This document shows positions 1 to 5,549 of a DNA stretch of 6,859 nt, one piece after another. Position 1 is the first letter of the stretch; each line of letters starts with the position of its first letter. The notes under the pieces were generated by a model. That model did not search any database and was not told where the DNA came from. It worked only from the letters and a program-made list of their open reading frames with translations. The DNA is taken from NCBI GenBank assembly GCA_016195205.1, contig JACQAB010000210.1, positions 1-6,859 on the forward strand, written 5' to 3'. Source of the stretch: Pseudomonadota bacterium. Lineage in GTDB: Bacteria > Pseudomonadota > Alphaproteobacteria > UBA9219 > RGZA01. The translations under genes were made by a program, and so were the position numbers.

Positions 1-99
1 CAAAGTATTCGCTGCCGCGCGCGCCGTCACTTCCAGCACAAAGCATTCCAGCAGCCGCGACTGCAACTTCCTGCTTAATTTACAGCGCCTTAGTCCCAT
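1..99 (-). CDS. IS1595-family transposase, N-terminal fragment (cut by window edge)
   Basis: This reading frame starts at ATG 99-97 and stays open for 33 codons to the left edge. It begins MGLRRCKLSRKLQSRLLECF and continues with VLEVTARAAANTL. The pattern of a basic start, then an L-x-E-x-F-V helix, then VTAR-x-AA is how IS1595/IS1016 DDE transposases begin: an N-terminal helix-turn-helix-like DNA-binding segment usually followed by GVN/GIN. The catalytic part and zinc-binding region lie outside the window, so I cannot say whether the transposase is intact. A weak GGTGG ribosome-binding sequence lies 4 nt before the ATG. The next gene upstream (145-603) has the same orientation and stops 46 nt before this ATG, but belongs to the host chromosome. 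Family assignment is from recognition of the N-terminal motif only. Confidence 0.68.
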   Translation of the reverse strand, partial: MGLRRCKLSRKLQSRLLECFVLEVTARAAANTL

Positions 100-107
100 C
101 CGGCCAC

Positions 108-131
108 CGTAGATAATTTTCCTTATCTACG
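108..131. repeat. Perfect 9-bp stem-loop inside the IS end
   Basis: CGTAGATAA (108-116) and TTATCTACG (123-131) are perfect reverse complements separated by a 6-nt loop. The stem sits between the inferred IS terminus and the transposase start, 14 nt beyond the stop codon of the 152-residue gene. Neither strand has a T-run after the stem, so it does not look like an intrinsic terminator. It may be part of the transposase recognition end, or may shield the transposase from read-through translation. Either role is inference. Confidence 0.6.
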
Positions 132-144
132 ACAGCCCCAAAAA

Positions 145-603
145 CTATCTCATGCCGTCTTGAAGCGATCCGACTGCCGTTGTACCTGCACGCCGCCCCC
201 TATGCTGCGAACGAGGCTTGGGCACCAATGCCAACGCATCCATCCTTGCCGAGATTACCATAAAAGAATGGCTGCGAGCAGCGGCATAAGTATCACCTGT
301 TTCAGCTTGATGCATAATATCCGTGATGATTTCCCCAGGCGTGGTTTCATTTCCGTAATCAATCGTAAGCGCGGCGGAATGAAAAATGCCGTCATCCAAA
401 CCACTTGCTGCAGCTCTGATGGAAAGCTGTCTTAATTCATCAGCGCCCAAAGCAAAGGCCCGAACACCACCGTCCGGATAAGCCGTGTTGGTAATCAAGA
501 AAACGGCAGAACGCGGCCAAATGGCCTGAGTGCTGAGGTCAGCACCCCGTCCTACAAACGGACCAAGCTGTAAAAGCTCTGAGGCTGTTTTCCGTGGCTT
601 CAT
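145..603 (-). CDS. Hypothetical protein, 152 aa
   Basis: I do not recognise this protein. The start at ATG 603-601 is well supported: AAAAGGAG lies 6 nt upstream on the minus strand. No signal peptide or membrane span is visible. Residues 31-40 (RSAVFLITNT) and 50-66 look like a beta strand and a helix of a small soluble domain, with a further strand near 113-120 (SFMVISAR). The tail, residues 128-140, is basic (KPRSQHRGRR). The stop at 147-145 lies directly beside the inferred insertion-sequence edge. If the 8-bp target duplication is 140-147, the stop codon lies within it and the gene was not truncated. It follows the secreted 199-residue gene by 92 nt in the same direction, so cotranscription is uncertain. 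The overlapping plus-strand frame at 160-435 has no supporting signal. Confidence 0.6.
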   Translation of the reverse strand: MKPRKTASELLQLGPFVGRGADLSTQAIWPRSAVFLITNTAYPDGGVRAFALGADELRQLSIRAAASGLDDGIFHSAALTIDYGNETTPGEIITDIMHQAETGDTYAAARSHSFMVISARMDALALVPKPRSQHRGRRAGTTAVGSLQDGMR

Positions 604-695
604 AATAAACTCCTTTTAATGCCGACAATATGTTCCTGCCCAAATTCGGGGGGACATGTTTAATCCATTTTTATTATCGAGTAAAGCCAAAAAGG

Positions 696-1295
696 CTAAT
701 GAACCGGCATGCGCATCGCTTCTCGATGCGGCGGCTTTGGCGGCGGAGGTTCGGGCGGCTTCATAAAGGGAACGGTAAGCAGATTGCAGGCAGCCGCAAC
801 CTCGGCTCCGGCTTTCTTCAATGCCGCGTCGACATCCGGTGGGAAGTCAGGCGTTTTTCCGGGGTTGTCGAGGTCGCCGACAAAATAGCGGGCGCTTCTG
901 GACACCCGAAGTTCTTCGGGCTTACTCGCATCATAAGATTCAAAAATCGCCGAAAACGCGATGCTATACGCCGGTTTCTTTGTGGCCGGATCGGCCGGCC
1001 CCTGGATGGCCACCTTGCAAAACTGGGGCAGCATAACCTCGCCCTCCCCGGCAAGCATCATGGGCGGGCGCTGGCATGAAACACCGTCCATATGAATTTC
1101 CTGGCCGATCTGGATCGCCGTGCTAAGGCATCCCGCCGCTTTATCCTGCGTCAGGCCTTTGGCAATCCCGGCGGCTTCCTGGCCGTTGATGGGGGGAGAT
1201 TTAACCTGCGGAACTCTTTTAGAGGCTTGTCCCCAGGCGCCAGACGATGCCGCAAGCAAGGCCGCCGATAAAACAAATCCGTGCAGAATTTTCAT
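696..1295 (-). CDS. Putative secreted or periplasmic protein, 199 aa, four cysteines, proline-rich tail
   Basis: The family is not recognised. Residues 1-22 form a classic Sec signal peptide: K2, a hydrophobic stretch around 7-16 (FVLSAALLAA), then SSGAWG, with signal peptidase I cleavage likely after G22 or A24. The cleavage context has no cysteine, so this is not a lipoprotein. The mature part has exactly four cysteines (56, 74, 93, 170), which would allow two disulfides in the periplasm. Residues 180-189 (PEPPPPKPPH) are a proline-rich tail, sometimes seen as a wall-spanning or partner-binding segment. The Shine-Dalgarno match is weak (GAG 7 nt before the ATG). The start is chosen because it yields the signal peptide. 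The plus-strand frame at 630-1079 is rejected for lack of any such signal. The stop is 92 nt before the next gene; a short AGCC/GGCT stem just past it is too weak to call a terminator. Confidence 0.72.
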   Translation of the reverse strand: MKILHGFVLSAALLAASSGAWGQASKRVPQVKSPPINGQEAAGIAKGLTQDKAAGCLSTAIQIGQEIHMDGVSCQRPPMMLAGEGEVMLPQFCKVAIQGPADPATKKPAYSIAFSAIFESYDASKPEELRVSRSARYFVGDLDNPGKTPDFPPDVDAALKKAGAEVAAACNLLTVPFMKPPEPPPPKPPHREAMRMPVH

Positions 1296-1337
1296 CTTTT
1301 GCTCGCGAATATGTGCCGGAAAAAAGAGGATGAGAGG

Positions 1338-1769
1338 TTATCCGTTCCCCATGCGCAGGTAAACAGGCAGGCGTTTGACCGATCTCAAGCTACGCTCCGT
1401 CAGAGACGGTAAAAGACAATCCCTGAGGGCCGCCGTTCTCGCCAAGCGCCCGATCACCCCGCCACATTGTTCAGCATATACACCCGAGCGTATGTTGGCC
1501 AAAGCACGATCTCTTCGTCCAGTTCTTTTTAGGAGGGTTAACGCAGTCAGGCTATAGAGAAGGCTGGCCAGATTATAGGGAAGCATAGCGGCCAATGCTT
1601 CATTCTGCGATAATTTTACGCCGCTATAACGGATGCCTATGCAGGCTACAATCAGGGAAAGGATATAGGGTACGAACACATCATACTGGGCTCTTGCCCC
1701 ACTATAATATTGAAGAAAACCCCTTTCCTGTATCTGCTCGGCAGATTCTTTGGGTGGGGATGCCGCCAT
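1338..1769 (-). CDS. Putative small membrane protein, 143 aa
   Basis: This protein is not recognised. It has a hydrophilic N-terminus (residues 1-28) and a first hydrophobic segment at about 31-47 (VFVPYILSLIVACIGIR). A second hydrophobic segment at about 58-80 is followed by a positively charged stretch (KRTGRRDR, 81-88). By the positive-inside rule, both termini would be cytoplasmic. Residues 100-143 are arginine-rich without clear structure; this tail could be non-native, for example after an old frameshift, but nothing proves it. The start at ATG 1769-1767 is supported by GGAG 7 nt upstream. The gene begins 27 nt after the leuA stop with its ribosome-binding site in the gap and no visible terminator, so it is probably translated from the leuA transcript. 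A role in leucine metabolism does not follow from that. Confidence 0.6.
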   Translation of the reverse strand: MAASPPKESAEQIQERGFLQYYSGARAQYDVFVPYILSLIVACIGIRYSGVKLSQNEALAAMLPYNLASLLYSLTALTLLKRTGRRDRALANIRSGVYAEQCGGVIGRLARTAALRDCLLPSLTERSLRSVKRLPVYLRMGNG

Positions 1770-1796
1770 AAGACTTCTCCAATATTAAAATTAAAA

Positions 1797-3368
1797 CTAC
1801 TCCGCCGCCTGGCCGCCGGAGGAAGAAATCAGCGTCATGTCATCCGGCGCTTTCTTTTCGCGCTTCACTAACAACTTCGTAAGCGCATGCAGATAGGCGC
1901 GCGCGGAAGCAACCAGCGTGTCGGGGTCGGCCCCCTGCCCGTTCACGGTGCGGCCGTGTTCTTCCAACCGCACCGTCACTTCCGCCTGCGCGTCGGTGCC
2001 ATGGGTGACGGCATGCACTTGATAAAGCTGCAGCGTGGCCTCGTGCGGAATAATCTGCTTGATGGCGTTGAAGGTGGCGTCCACCGGGCCGTTGCCGGTG
2101 GCGGTGACTTTTTTCAGCTTGCCGTCAACCTCAACCTCCATCGTGGCCTTCTGCGGACCTTTGGAACCGGCATAAACTTCAAGGCTTACGAATTTGATGC
2201 GCGCCTGAACGGTGGCCATTTCGTCATCCACCAGGGCGATGAGGTCATCATCGAAAATATCGCGCTTGCGGTCGGCCAGGTCCTTGAAGCGCCGGAACGC
2301 TTCTTCCAACGCGTTATCGCCCAACTCATATCCCAGCTCTTTCAGCTTGGTGCGGAAGGCGTTGCGGCCCGAAAGTTTGCCCAGCTTCAGCGAGGAATGC
2401 GTGAGGCCCACGGATTCCGGCGTCATGATTTCATAGGTCATGCGGTTTTTGATCATGCCGTCCTGATGCACGCCGCTTTCATGCGCGAAGGCATTGGCGC
2501 CGACAATGGCCTTGTTCGGCTGCACCACGAAACCGGTGATTTGCGACACCAGGCGTGAGGCGCGGGTGATGTTTTCGGTTTTAATGCCGGTGGTGAAGGG
2601 CATGCGGTCATGCCGCACCTTCAGCGCCATCACCACCTCTTCCAGCGCGGCGTTGCCGGCGCGTTCGCCCAATCCGTTGATCGTGCATTCCACCTGCCGT
2701 GCGCCGTTGATGACGCCGGCCAGCGAATTCGCCACCGCCAACCCCAGATCGTTATGGCAATGGGTGGAGAAAATAGCTTTGCCGCTGTTGGGCACGCGCT
2801 CAATCAACATGCGCAGCAACGCGCCATATTCATCGGGCGTGGTATAGCCCACGGTGTCAGGGATATTCACGGTGCGCGCGCCGGCCTTAATGGCCATTTC
2901 GATGCAGCGGCACAGAAAATCATGCTCGGAACGCACGGCGTCTTCGGCGCTCCACTCCACGTCGTCGCACAGGCTACGCGCGAAGGAAACCGCGTCCCAC
3001 ACGGCCTGAAGCACCTGTTCCGGCTCTTTCTGCAGCTTGAATTTCATGTGCAGCGGCGAGGTGGAAATGAACACGTGAATGCGTTTTTGCGCGGCGGGCT
3101 TGATGGCCTCGGCCACGCGTTCGATATCGGCCTTGGCGGCGCGGGCCAACCCGCAGACCGTGGATTTCTTTATTTTTTTCGCGACTTCATTGACCGCCTG
3201 AAAATCGCCCGGCGAGGAGATGGGAAACCCCGCCTCGATCACATCGACGCCCAGCTCTTCCAGCAAGCCGGCGATGCGCAGTTTCTCTTCCAAATTCATG
3301 GCCGCGCCGGGTGATTGCTCGCCGTCGCGCAGGGTGGTGTCGAAGATGATGATGCGGTTTTTGTCCAT
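1797..3368 (-). CDS. leuA: 2-isopropylmalate synthase
   Basis: This cytosolic enzyme condenses acetyl-CoA with 2-oxoisovalerate to 2-isopropylmalate, the first committed step of leucine biosynthesis. At 523 residues it has the usual length of the bacterial type 1 enzyme. The pyruvate-carboxyltransferase TIM barrel spans about 5-270, with [12 protein letters not shown] at 10-21 (D15 a metal ligand), HCHNDLGLA at 203-211 (H203 and H205 metal ligands) and [10 protein letters not shown] at 231-240 (N239 metal ligand). A linker region contains [10 protein letters not shown] (295-304). The C-terminal regulatory LeuA dimerisation domain spans about 365-500, including GNGPVDA (425-431), and is the site of leucine feedback inhibition in this family. 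All key residues are present. The ATG at 3368-3366 is chosen because the catalytic motif begins nine residues later. No Shine-Dalgarno sequence precedes it. No leucine-rich leader peptide or attenuator is visible in the 87-nt gap upstream. Confidence 0.97.
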   Translation of the reverse strand: MDKNRIIIFDTTLRDGEQSPGAAMNLEEKLRIAGLLEELGVDVIEAGFPISSPGDFQAVNEVAKKIKKSTVCGLARAAKADIERVAEAIKPAAQKRIHVFISTSPLHMKFKLQKEPEQVLQAVWDAVSFARSLCDDVEWSAEDAVRSEHDFLCRCIEMAIKAGARTVNIPDTVGYTTPDEYGALLRMLIERVPNSGKAIFSTHCHNDLGLAVANSLAGVINGARQVECTINGLGERAGNAALEEVVMALKVRHDRMPFTTGIKTENITRASRLVSQITGFVVQPNKAIVGANAFAHESGVHQDGMIKNRMTYEIMTPESVGLTHSSLKLGKLSGRNAFRTKLKELGYELGDNALEEAFRRFKDLADRKRDIFDDDLIALVDDEMATVQARIKFVSLEVYAGSKGPQKATMEVEVDGKLKKVTATGNGPVDATFNAIKQIIPHEATLQLYQVHAVTHGTDAQAEVTVRLEEHGRTVNGQGADPDTLVASARAYLHALTKLLVKREKKAPDDMTLISSSGGQAAE

Positions 3369-3455
3369 GGATTATAGTCGACCATTTCGCTATTCTTTGT
3401 CCAGCCTGTCTTTGCTATTCCAACCTTGGAAACCTTGCCCAAATCGCTGAAATCC
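3369..3455. promoter_or_regulatory. Divergent intergenic region between leuA and the glycosyltransferase gene
   Basis: These 87 nt separate two divergent start codons, so promoters for both genes must lie here or overlap the coding regions. For leuA (minus strand) the best -35-like hexamer is TGGACA at 3403-3398, with a poor -10 candidate, GACTAT, at 3379-3374 (18-nt spacing). That arrangement would place transcription initiation at or next to the ATG. For the glycosyltransferase I see no convincing promoter. Neither start has a Shine-Dalgarno sequence. The hexamer calls are weak; the divergent arrangement is certain. Confidence 0.4.
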
Positions 3456-4427
3456 ATGAAATTCTCCATCATCACCGTGAACTATAACGGCGCGGGGCGT
3501 ATCGGCCGCTGCATGGCGGCCGTGGCGGCGCAGAATATCGGCGATTTTGAAATGCTGATCGTCGACAACGCTTCCACCGACCATTCCGGCCAAACGCCGG
3601 TGCCCGATGCACGCTTCCGCTGGCTTTATCCCGGAAAAAATCTTGGTTTCGCGGCGGGAAATAATCTGGCCGCGCGCGAAGCCAGGGGCGAATGGCTGTT
3701 TCTGCTGAATCCCGACGCCTATATGCAAGATGAATGCCTGGCCACGCTGGTCAAGGCCATGCAGCGCCACCCTGATTGCGTGCTTTTCGGCTGCACGCAG
3801 CTGGACGACGCCGCGCCCGACCTTTTAGATGGCGCGGGCGATTGTTACACCTTCATCGGCTATCCCTATCGCGGCGGCGAAAACTGGGGGATCGAGGTTT
3901 TGCCCGACGAAGGCGAAGTGTGGGGCCCGTGCGGCGCGGCCTACCTGATCCGCCGTGATGTTTTCGAAGCCATGGGCGGCTTTGATGAAGATTTTTTCTG
4001 TTATTGCGAGGATGTGGATTTGAATTTCCGCCTGCGGCTGCAGGGTTATCACGCCATCCAGGTGTCCGAGGCGTTTGTGCGGCACGAAGGCTCGGGCATT
4101 ACGGGACGGCGAAGTTATTTCAGTTTGTTCCACGGCACGCGTAACCGTTTGTGGACCTTCATCAAAAACATGCCCCCGGCCCTGTTCTGGCCGTTGCTGC
4201 CGTTGCATGCGGCATTACTGTGCCTGCTGCTGATGAATCCAAAATATTTCCACCCGCGCTGGGATGGGCTGAAGGCGGCGCTAAAAGGCTTGCCCGCCAT
4301 CTGGCGCAAAAGGCAGGAGGTTCAGAAAACCCGGAAAATTCCACTGTGGAAGCTGATGCGCGCCTTTACCTGGAGCCCGCGAAAGCTTCTGTGGCGGATG
4401 GCGGATGTGCGAGTCAGAGGCCAGTAA
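3456..4427 (+). CDS. Family 2 glycosyltransferase (rhamnosyltransferase-like, WbbL type)
   Basis: This is a 323-residue GT2 enzyme of the GT-A fold, expected to transfer a sugar from a nucleotide-sugar onto a polysaccharide or lipid-linked acceptor at the inner face of the membrane. The start MKFSIITVNYNG (1-12) is the family's first strand, and IVDNAS-TD (35-42) binds the nucleotide. LNPDA (84-88) stands where many relatives have a DxD-type metal site, as is common in WbbL-like enzymes. GGFDEDFFCYCEDVDLNFRL (174-193) carries the acceptor and catalytic acidic residues, followed by the usual R/K-x-x-G-Y at 192-198. Residues 240-260 are hydrophobic and may associate with the membrane. I prefer ATG 3456 over an in-frame TTG at 3426 because it places the first strand at residue 2. 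The last few codons run into an inverted repeat. Donor and acceptor cannot be told from the sequence. No other polysaccharide genes are in view. Confidence 0.9.
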   Translation: MKFSIITVNYNGAGRIGRCMAAVAAQNIGDFEMLIVDNASTDHSGQTPVPDARFRWLYPGKNLGFAAGNNLAAREARGEWLFLLNPDAYMQDECLATLVKAMQRHPDCVLFGCTQLDDAAPDLLDGAGDCYTFIGYPYRGGENWGIEVLPDEGEVWGPCGAAYLIRRDVFEAMGGFDEDFFCYCEDVDLNFRLRLQGYHAIQVSEAFVRHEGSGITGRRSYFSLFHGTRNRLWTFIKNMPPALFWPLLPLHAALLCLLLMNPKYFHPRWDGLKAALKGLPAIWRKRQEVQKTRKIPLWKLMRAFTWSPRKLLWRMADVRVRGQ

Positions 4428-4503
4428 CCAGAGGTCAGGGATCAAAAGAAGAATATTGGCCGCAATTTATTGATCCCTGATCCCTGATACCTGGTATCTG
4501 ATT
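4412..4503. repeat. Long imperfect inverted repeat made of degenerate 7-bp units, between convergent genes
   Basis: The arms 4412-4445 and 4470-4503 pair in register over 34 positions with no bulge: 26 Watson-Crick pairs, 3 G-U pairs and 5 mismatches, with a 24-nt loop. The inner 11 bp are perfect. Each arm is a run of 7-bp units. The left arm reads gagtcag, aggccag, taaccag, aggtcag, ggatcaa (from 4411). The right arm reads gatccct twice, then gatacct, ggtatct, gattacg (4472-4506). The stop of the glycosyltransferase (4425-4427) and the TAA of the TIGR02300 gene (4504-4502) both lie in the element. A strong transcript hairpin would form from either strand, so bidirectional transcription ending or mRNA 3'-end protection is plausible. 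There is no T-run after either arm, so it is not a standard intrinsic terminator. It resembles a small dispersed palindromic repeat or MITE. Confidence 0.75.
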
Positions 4504-4813
4504 ACGCTTCCTCGTCTCCCTCGGGCGCGACCACTTCGGCTTCGTCACCGCCCAAGTCTTCGGTATCCTCGGGCACCCCGGTGCCTTCGGCTTTATCTTC
4601 CGCTTCGGGTTCGATTTCAACCTCTTCCACCTTGGGCGGGACAACCTTTACCACTTTCTCTTCCGGCGCGGCGCGGCGGCGCGACTTCAACAGCGCTTCG
4701 GGATTGAACGGCGTGTTGCAGTTGGGGCAAACCGGCGTTTTCTTCTTGAAATCGTAATACTTCGCGCCACAGGAATGACAGGTGCGCTTGATCCCCCACT
4801 CTGGATTGACCAC
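4502..4813 (-). CDS. TIGR02300 family protein (FYDLN acid domain), zinc-ribbon with acidic tail
   Basis: This is a 103-residue protein of the TIGR02300 family, which is conserved in Alphaproteobacteria and has no established function. The N-terminus has the family pattern WGIKRTC-xx-C (residues 6-15), then YYDF (19-22) in place of the usual FYDLN. CPNC (29-32) completes a four-cysteine zinc ribbon (C12, C15, C29, C32). SRRR follows near 48, and from about residue 54 to the end there is a long disordered acidic tail rich in Glu, Asp, Val and Pro. I choose GTG 4813-4811 rather than the in-frame ATG at 4879. AAGGAGA lies 7 nt before the GTG, and the family normally begins only a few residues before the first CxxC; the 22 extra residues have no family counterpart. 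Its position divergent from aroA is the known neighbourhood. Its stop lies inside the inverted repeat shared with the glycosyltransferase. Confidence 0.88.
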   Translation of the reverse strand: MVNPEWGIKRTCHSCGAKYYDFKKKTPVCPNCNTPFNPEALLKSRRRAAPEEKVVKVVPPKVEEVEIEPEAEDKAEGTGVPEDTEDLGGDEAEVVAPEGDEEA

Positions 4814-4820
4814 GGGATAC

Positions 4821-4827
4821 TCTCCTT
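4821..4827 (-). promoter_or_regulatory. Ribosome binding site deciding a GTG start
   Basis: On the minus strand AAGGAGA (4827-4821) stands 7 nt before GTG 4813-4811. This near-consensus Shine-Dalgarno sequence would lie inside the coding region if the ATG at 4879 were the true start. That, plus the family length, fixes the start at the GTG. Confidence 0.8.
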
Positions 4828-4926
4828 GAAAAGCTTGCGGAAACGGGCGGGAATAATTCTGAAGCCGCTGACTTGCCATGAACGGCGTGGCCTGTCAAAA
4901 ACATTTTGTGAAATTAAGAGAACGGC

Positions 4927-5217
4927 TTAGCCGAACGCGGAAGGAACTCTTTCGTTGGCAGTAGGAATGCCTTTAGGCATTCCTCCGGGGGATATCCCGC
5001 CGGAACCTCCCCCACCAAACTGGAACACGCCTTTATTGCTACTGCCGGCTTCACCTGAACCACCCCGCGAACCGCGCGATGACACGCGCGGCGCTCCAAT
5101 AGCATCGGCTTCGGGCGCGCCAAAACCGCCTGGGGCGCTATAGAACCCTGGTCCTAAAGCAGGAAGCTGCGGCCGCTCGGCATTTTTAGTCAGCTCTCTG
5201 TCATACTTGCTGGACAT
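4927..5217 (-). CDS. Small glycine-rich hypothetical protein, 96 aa
   Basis: This protein is not recognised. It begins MSSKYDRELTKNAERPQLPA, a charged N-terminus. Low-complexity sequence rich in Gly, Ser, Ala and Pro follows from about residue 22 to the end, with GGGGSGG near 73-79 and GGMPKGIP near 83-90. There is no signal peptide, membrane segment or cysteine, so it is probably disordered and cytosolic, or exported by an unknown route. Codon use is less biased than in aroA or leuA, which suits low expression or recent origin. No Shine-Dalgarno sequence precedes the ATG. Instead a 24-bp element shared with the gene at 5324-5542 ends 6 nt upstream. It lies between two conserved genes, the TIGR02300 gene and aroA. 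Low-complexity GC-rich DNA can hold chance ORFs, and the opposite strand is also open over 4955-5143, so coding status is moderate. Confidence 0.5.
   Translation of the reverse strand: MSSKYDRELTKNAERPQLPALGPGFYSAPGGFGAPEADAIGAPRVSSRGSRGGSGEAGSSNKGVFQFGGGGSGGISPGGMPKGIPTANERVPSAFG
4963..4984. repeat. Perfect 9-bp stem-loop inside the 96-residue ORF
   Basis: AGGAATGCC (4963-4971) and GGCATTCCT (4976-4984) are perfect reverse complements around a 4-nt loop. The hairpin lies near the 3' end of the 96-residue ORF, over codons for GMPKGIP. No T-run follows on either strand, so an intrinsic terminator is not supported. It may be an mRNA structure, or a by-product of the repetitive Gly and Pro codons. 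Confidence 0.55.
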
Positions 5218-5223
5218 AGCTAT

Positions 5224-5247
5224 AAATTAAGGGAAACTGTTTAATTG
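5224..5247 (-). repeat. Copy A of a 24-bp leader element, 6 nt before the 96-residue ORF
   Basis: Positions 5224-5247 match 5550-5573 at 21 of 24 bases, with three transitions. On the minus strand the common core is AGTTTCC between CAATTAAA on the left and TTARTTT on the right. The element contains an AATTAA/TTAATT dyad that could form a short stem with the core in the loop. It stands where a ribosome-binding site should be but has no Shine-Dalgarno match on the coding strand. It could be an operator, part of a promoter, or an RNA element. Confidence 0.65.
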
Positions 5248-5323
5248 ATGATTGAAAAACATGCTTAATAGCAGTTGTTTTTTACTTTCATGCCGCGTTT
5301 AAGCACGGAATTATAAGGGTTTT

Positions 5324-5542
5324 TTATACGGGGAAGCTGGCAGTATTGGCCACACTGGGCCTAGTGCCGACGGAAGCACCGGCCGATGTTCCCCCAAAAG
5401 GATGGCCGGGCTGGCGGCTTACCCTGGCTGCGACAACAGTCGCCTTGTCATAAGGCGTGTGATGGCGATCTAAATCAAGCTTGGTGCGTGCCAATGCCTG
5501 ATTTGCTTCCTTGCTGTGCGGCGGATCAATTGTCCAACTCAT
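5324..5542 (-). CDS. Small hypothetical protein, 72 aa, Gly/Ser/Ala-rich C-terminus
   Basis: This protein is not recognised. From ATG 5542-5540 it encodes a charged N-terminal half (MSWTIDPPHSKEANQALART, then KLDLDRHH). A low-complexity C-terminal half follows (GHPFGGTSAGASVGTRPSV, residues 46-64), ending ANTASFPV. No signal peptide, membrane span or cysteine is present. An in-frame TTG three codons upstream is possible, but the ATG gives nearly the same distance (7 nt) to the 24-bp leader element as in the neighbouring 96-residue ORF (6 nt), so I prefer it. The two small proteins have the same layout, MS- followed by a charged head and a Gly/Ser-rich tail, without clear residue-by-residue similarity. 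The gene diverges from aroA across about 110 nt. No Shine-Dalgarno sequence is seen. Coding status is moderate because it is short. Confidence 0.48.
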   Translation of the reverse strand: MSWTIDPPHSKEANQALARTKLDLDRHHTPYDKATVVAARVSRQPGHPFGGTSAGASVGTRPSVANTASFPV

Positions 5543-5549
5543 CCGACCC

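Larger units (their letters stand above)
1..139 (-). mobile_element. One end of an IS1595-family insertion sequence, continuing past the left edge
   Basis: On the minus strand the sequence starting at 139 reads GGGGCTGTCGTAGATAAGG, followed 40 nt in by the start codon of a transposase of the IS1595/IS1016 type. A GGG-initiated terminal repeat close to the transposase start is what I expect of this family, so I place the IS edge at about position 139. The opposite end lies outside the window, so the terminal inverted repeat and target duplication cannot be confirmed. If the family's usual 8-bp duplication applies, it would be positions 140-147 (AAAAACTA on the plus strand). The family call rests mainly on the transposase N-terminus; the exact edge is inferred. 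Confidence 0.66.

Noticed and set aside
684..697. AGCC/GGCT mini-hairpin after the secreted protein gene as a terminator
   Set aside because: The stem has only 4 bp and its T-rich part is the loop rather than a following tract.
630..1079. Plus-strand 149-codon frame opposite the secreted protein gene
   Set aside because: Its translation is arginine-rich and featureless, while the minus frame has a clear signal peptide and fits the direction of its neighbours.
1887..3314. Long plus-strand open frames over leuA (1887-2558 and 2610-3314)
   Set aside because: They are opposite-strand shadows of a fully conserved leuA, with compositionally odd His/Gly-rich translations and no start signals.
3371..3376. 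Perfect TATAAT on the minus strand, 2 nt before the leuA ATG, as a -10 box
   Set aside because: Transcription would begin about 7 nt downstream, after the A of the start codon, and no later in-frame start keeps the catalytic motif. Its best -35 partner (TGGACA) would be 21 nt away, which is too far.
4814..4879. N-terminal extension of the TIGR02300 protein from ATG 4879
   Set aside because: The 22 extra residues have no family counterpart, and a near-consensus ribosome site lies inside them directly before a GTG that gives the normal family length.
4893..4898. Consensus TTGACA on the minus strand upstream of the TIGR02300 gene
   Set aside because: At 16-18 nt spacing there is no reasonable -10 hexamer (CAAGTC or AAGTCA), so I do not call a promoter.
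4955..5143. Plus-strand 62-codon proline-rich frame opposite the 96-residue ORF
   Set aside because: It is the reverse complement of Gly-rich codons, which automatically gives Pro-rich sequence. It has no leader element or ribosome site.
5310..5315. Perfect TATAAT on the minus strand upstream of the 96-residue ORF
   Set aside because: No -35-like hexamer at 16-18 nt. A single TATAAT in an AT-rich gap is expected by chance.
5295..5327. CCGCG/CACGG hairpin followed by AT-rich sequence and a T-run as a plus-strand terminator
   Set aside because: The stem has a mismatch and the T-run is about 8 nt beyond it. No plus-strand gene precedes it.
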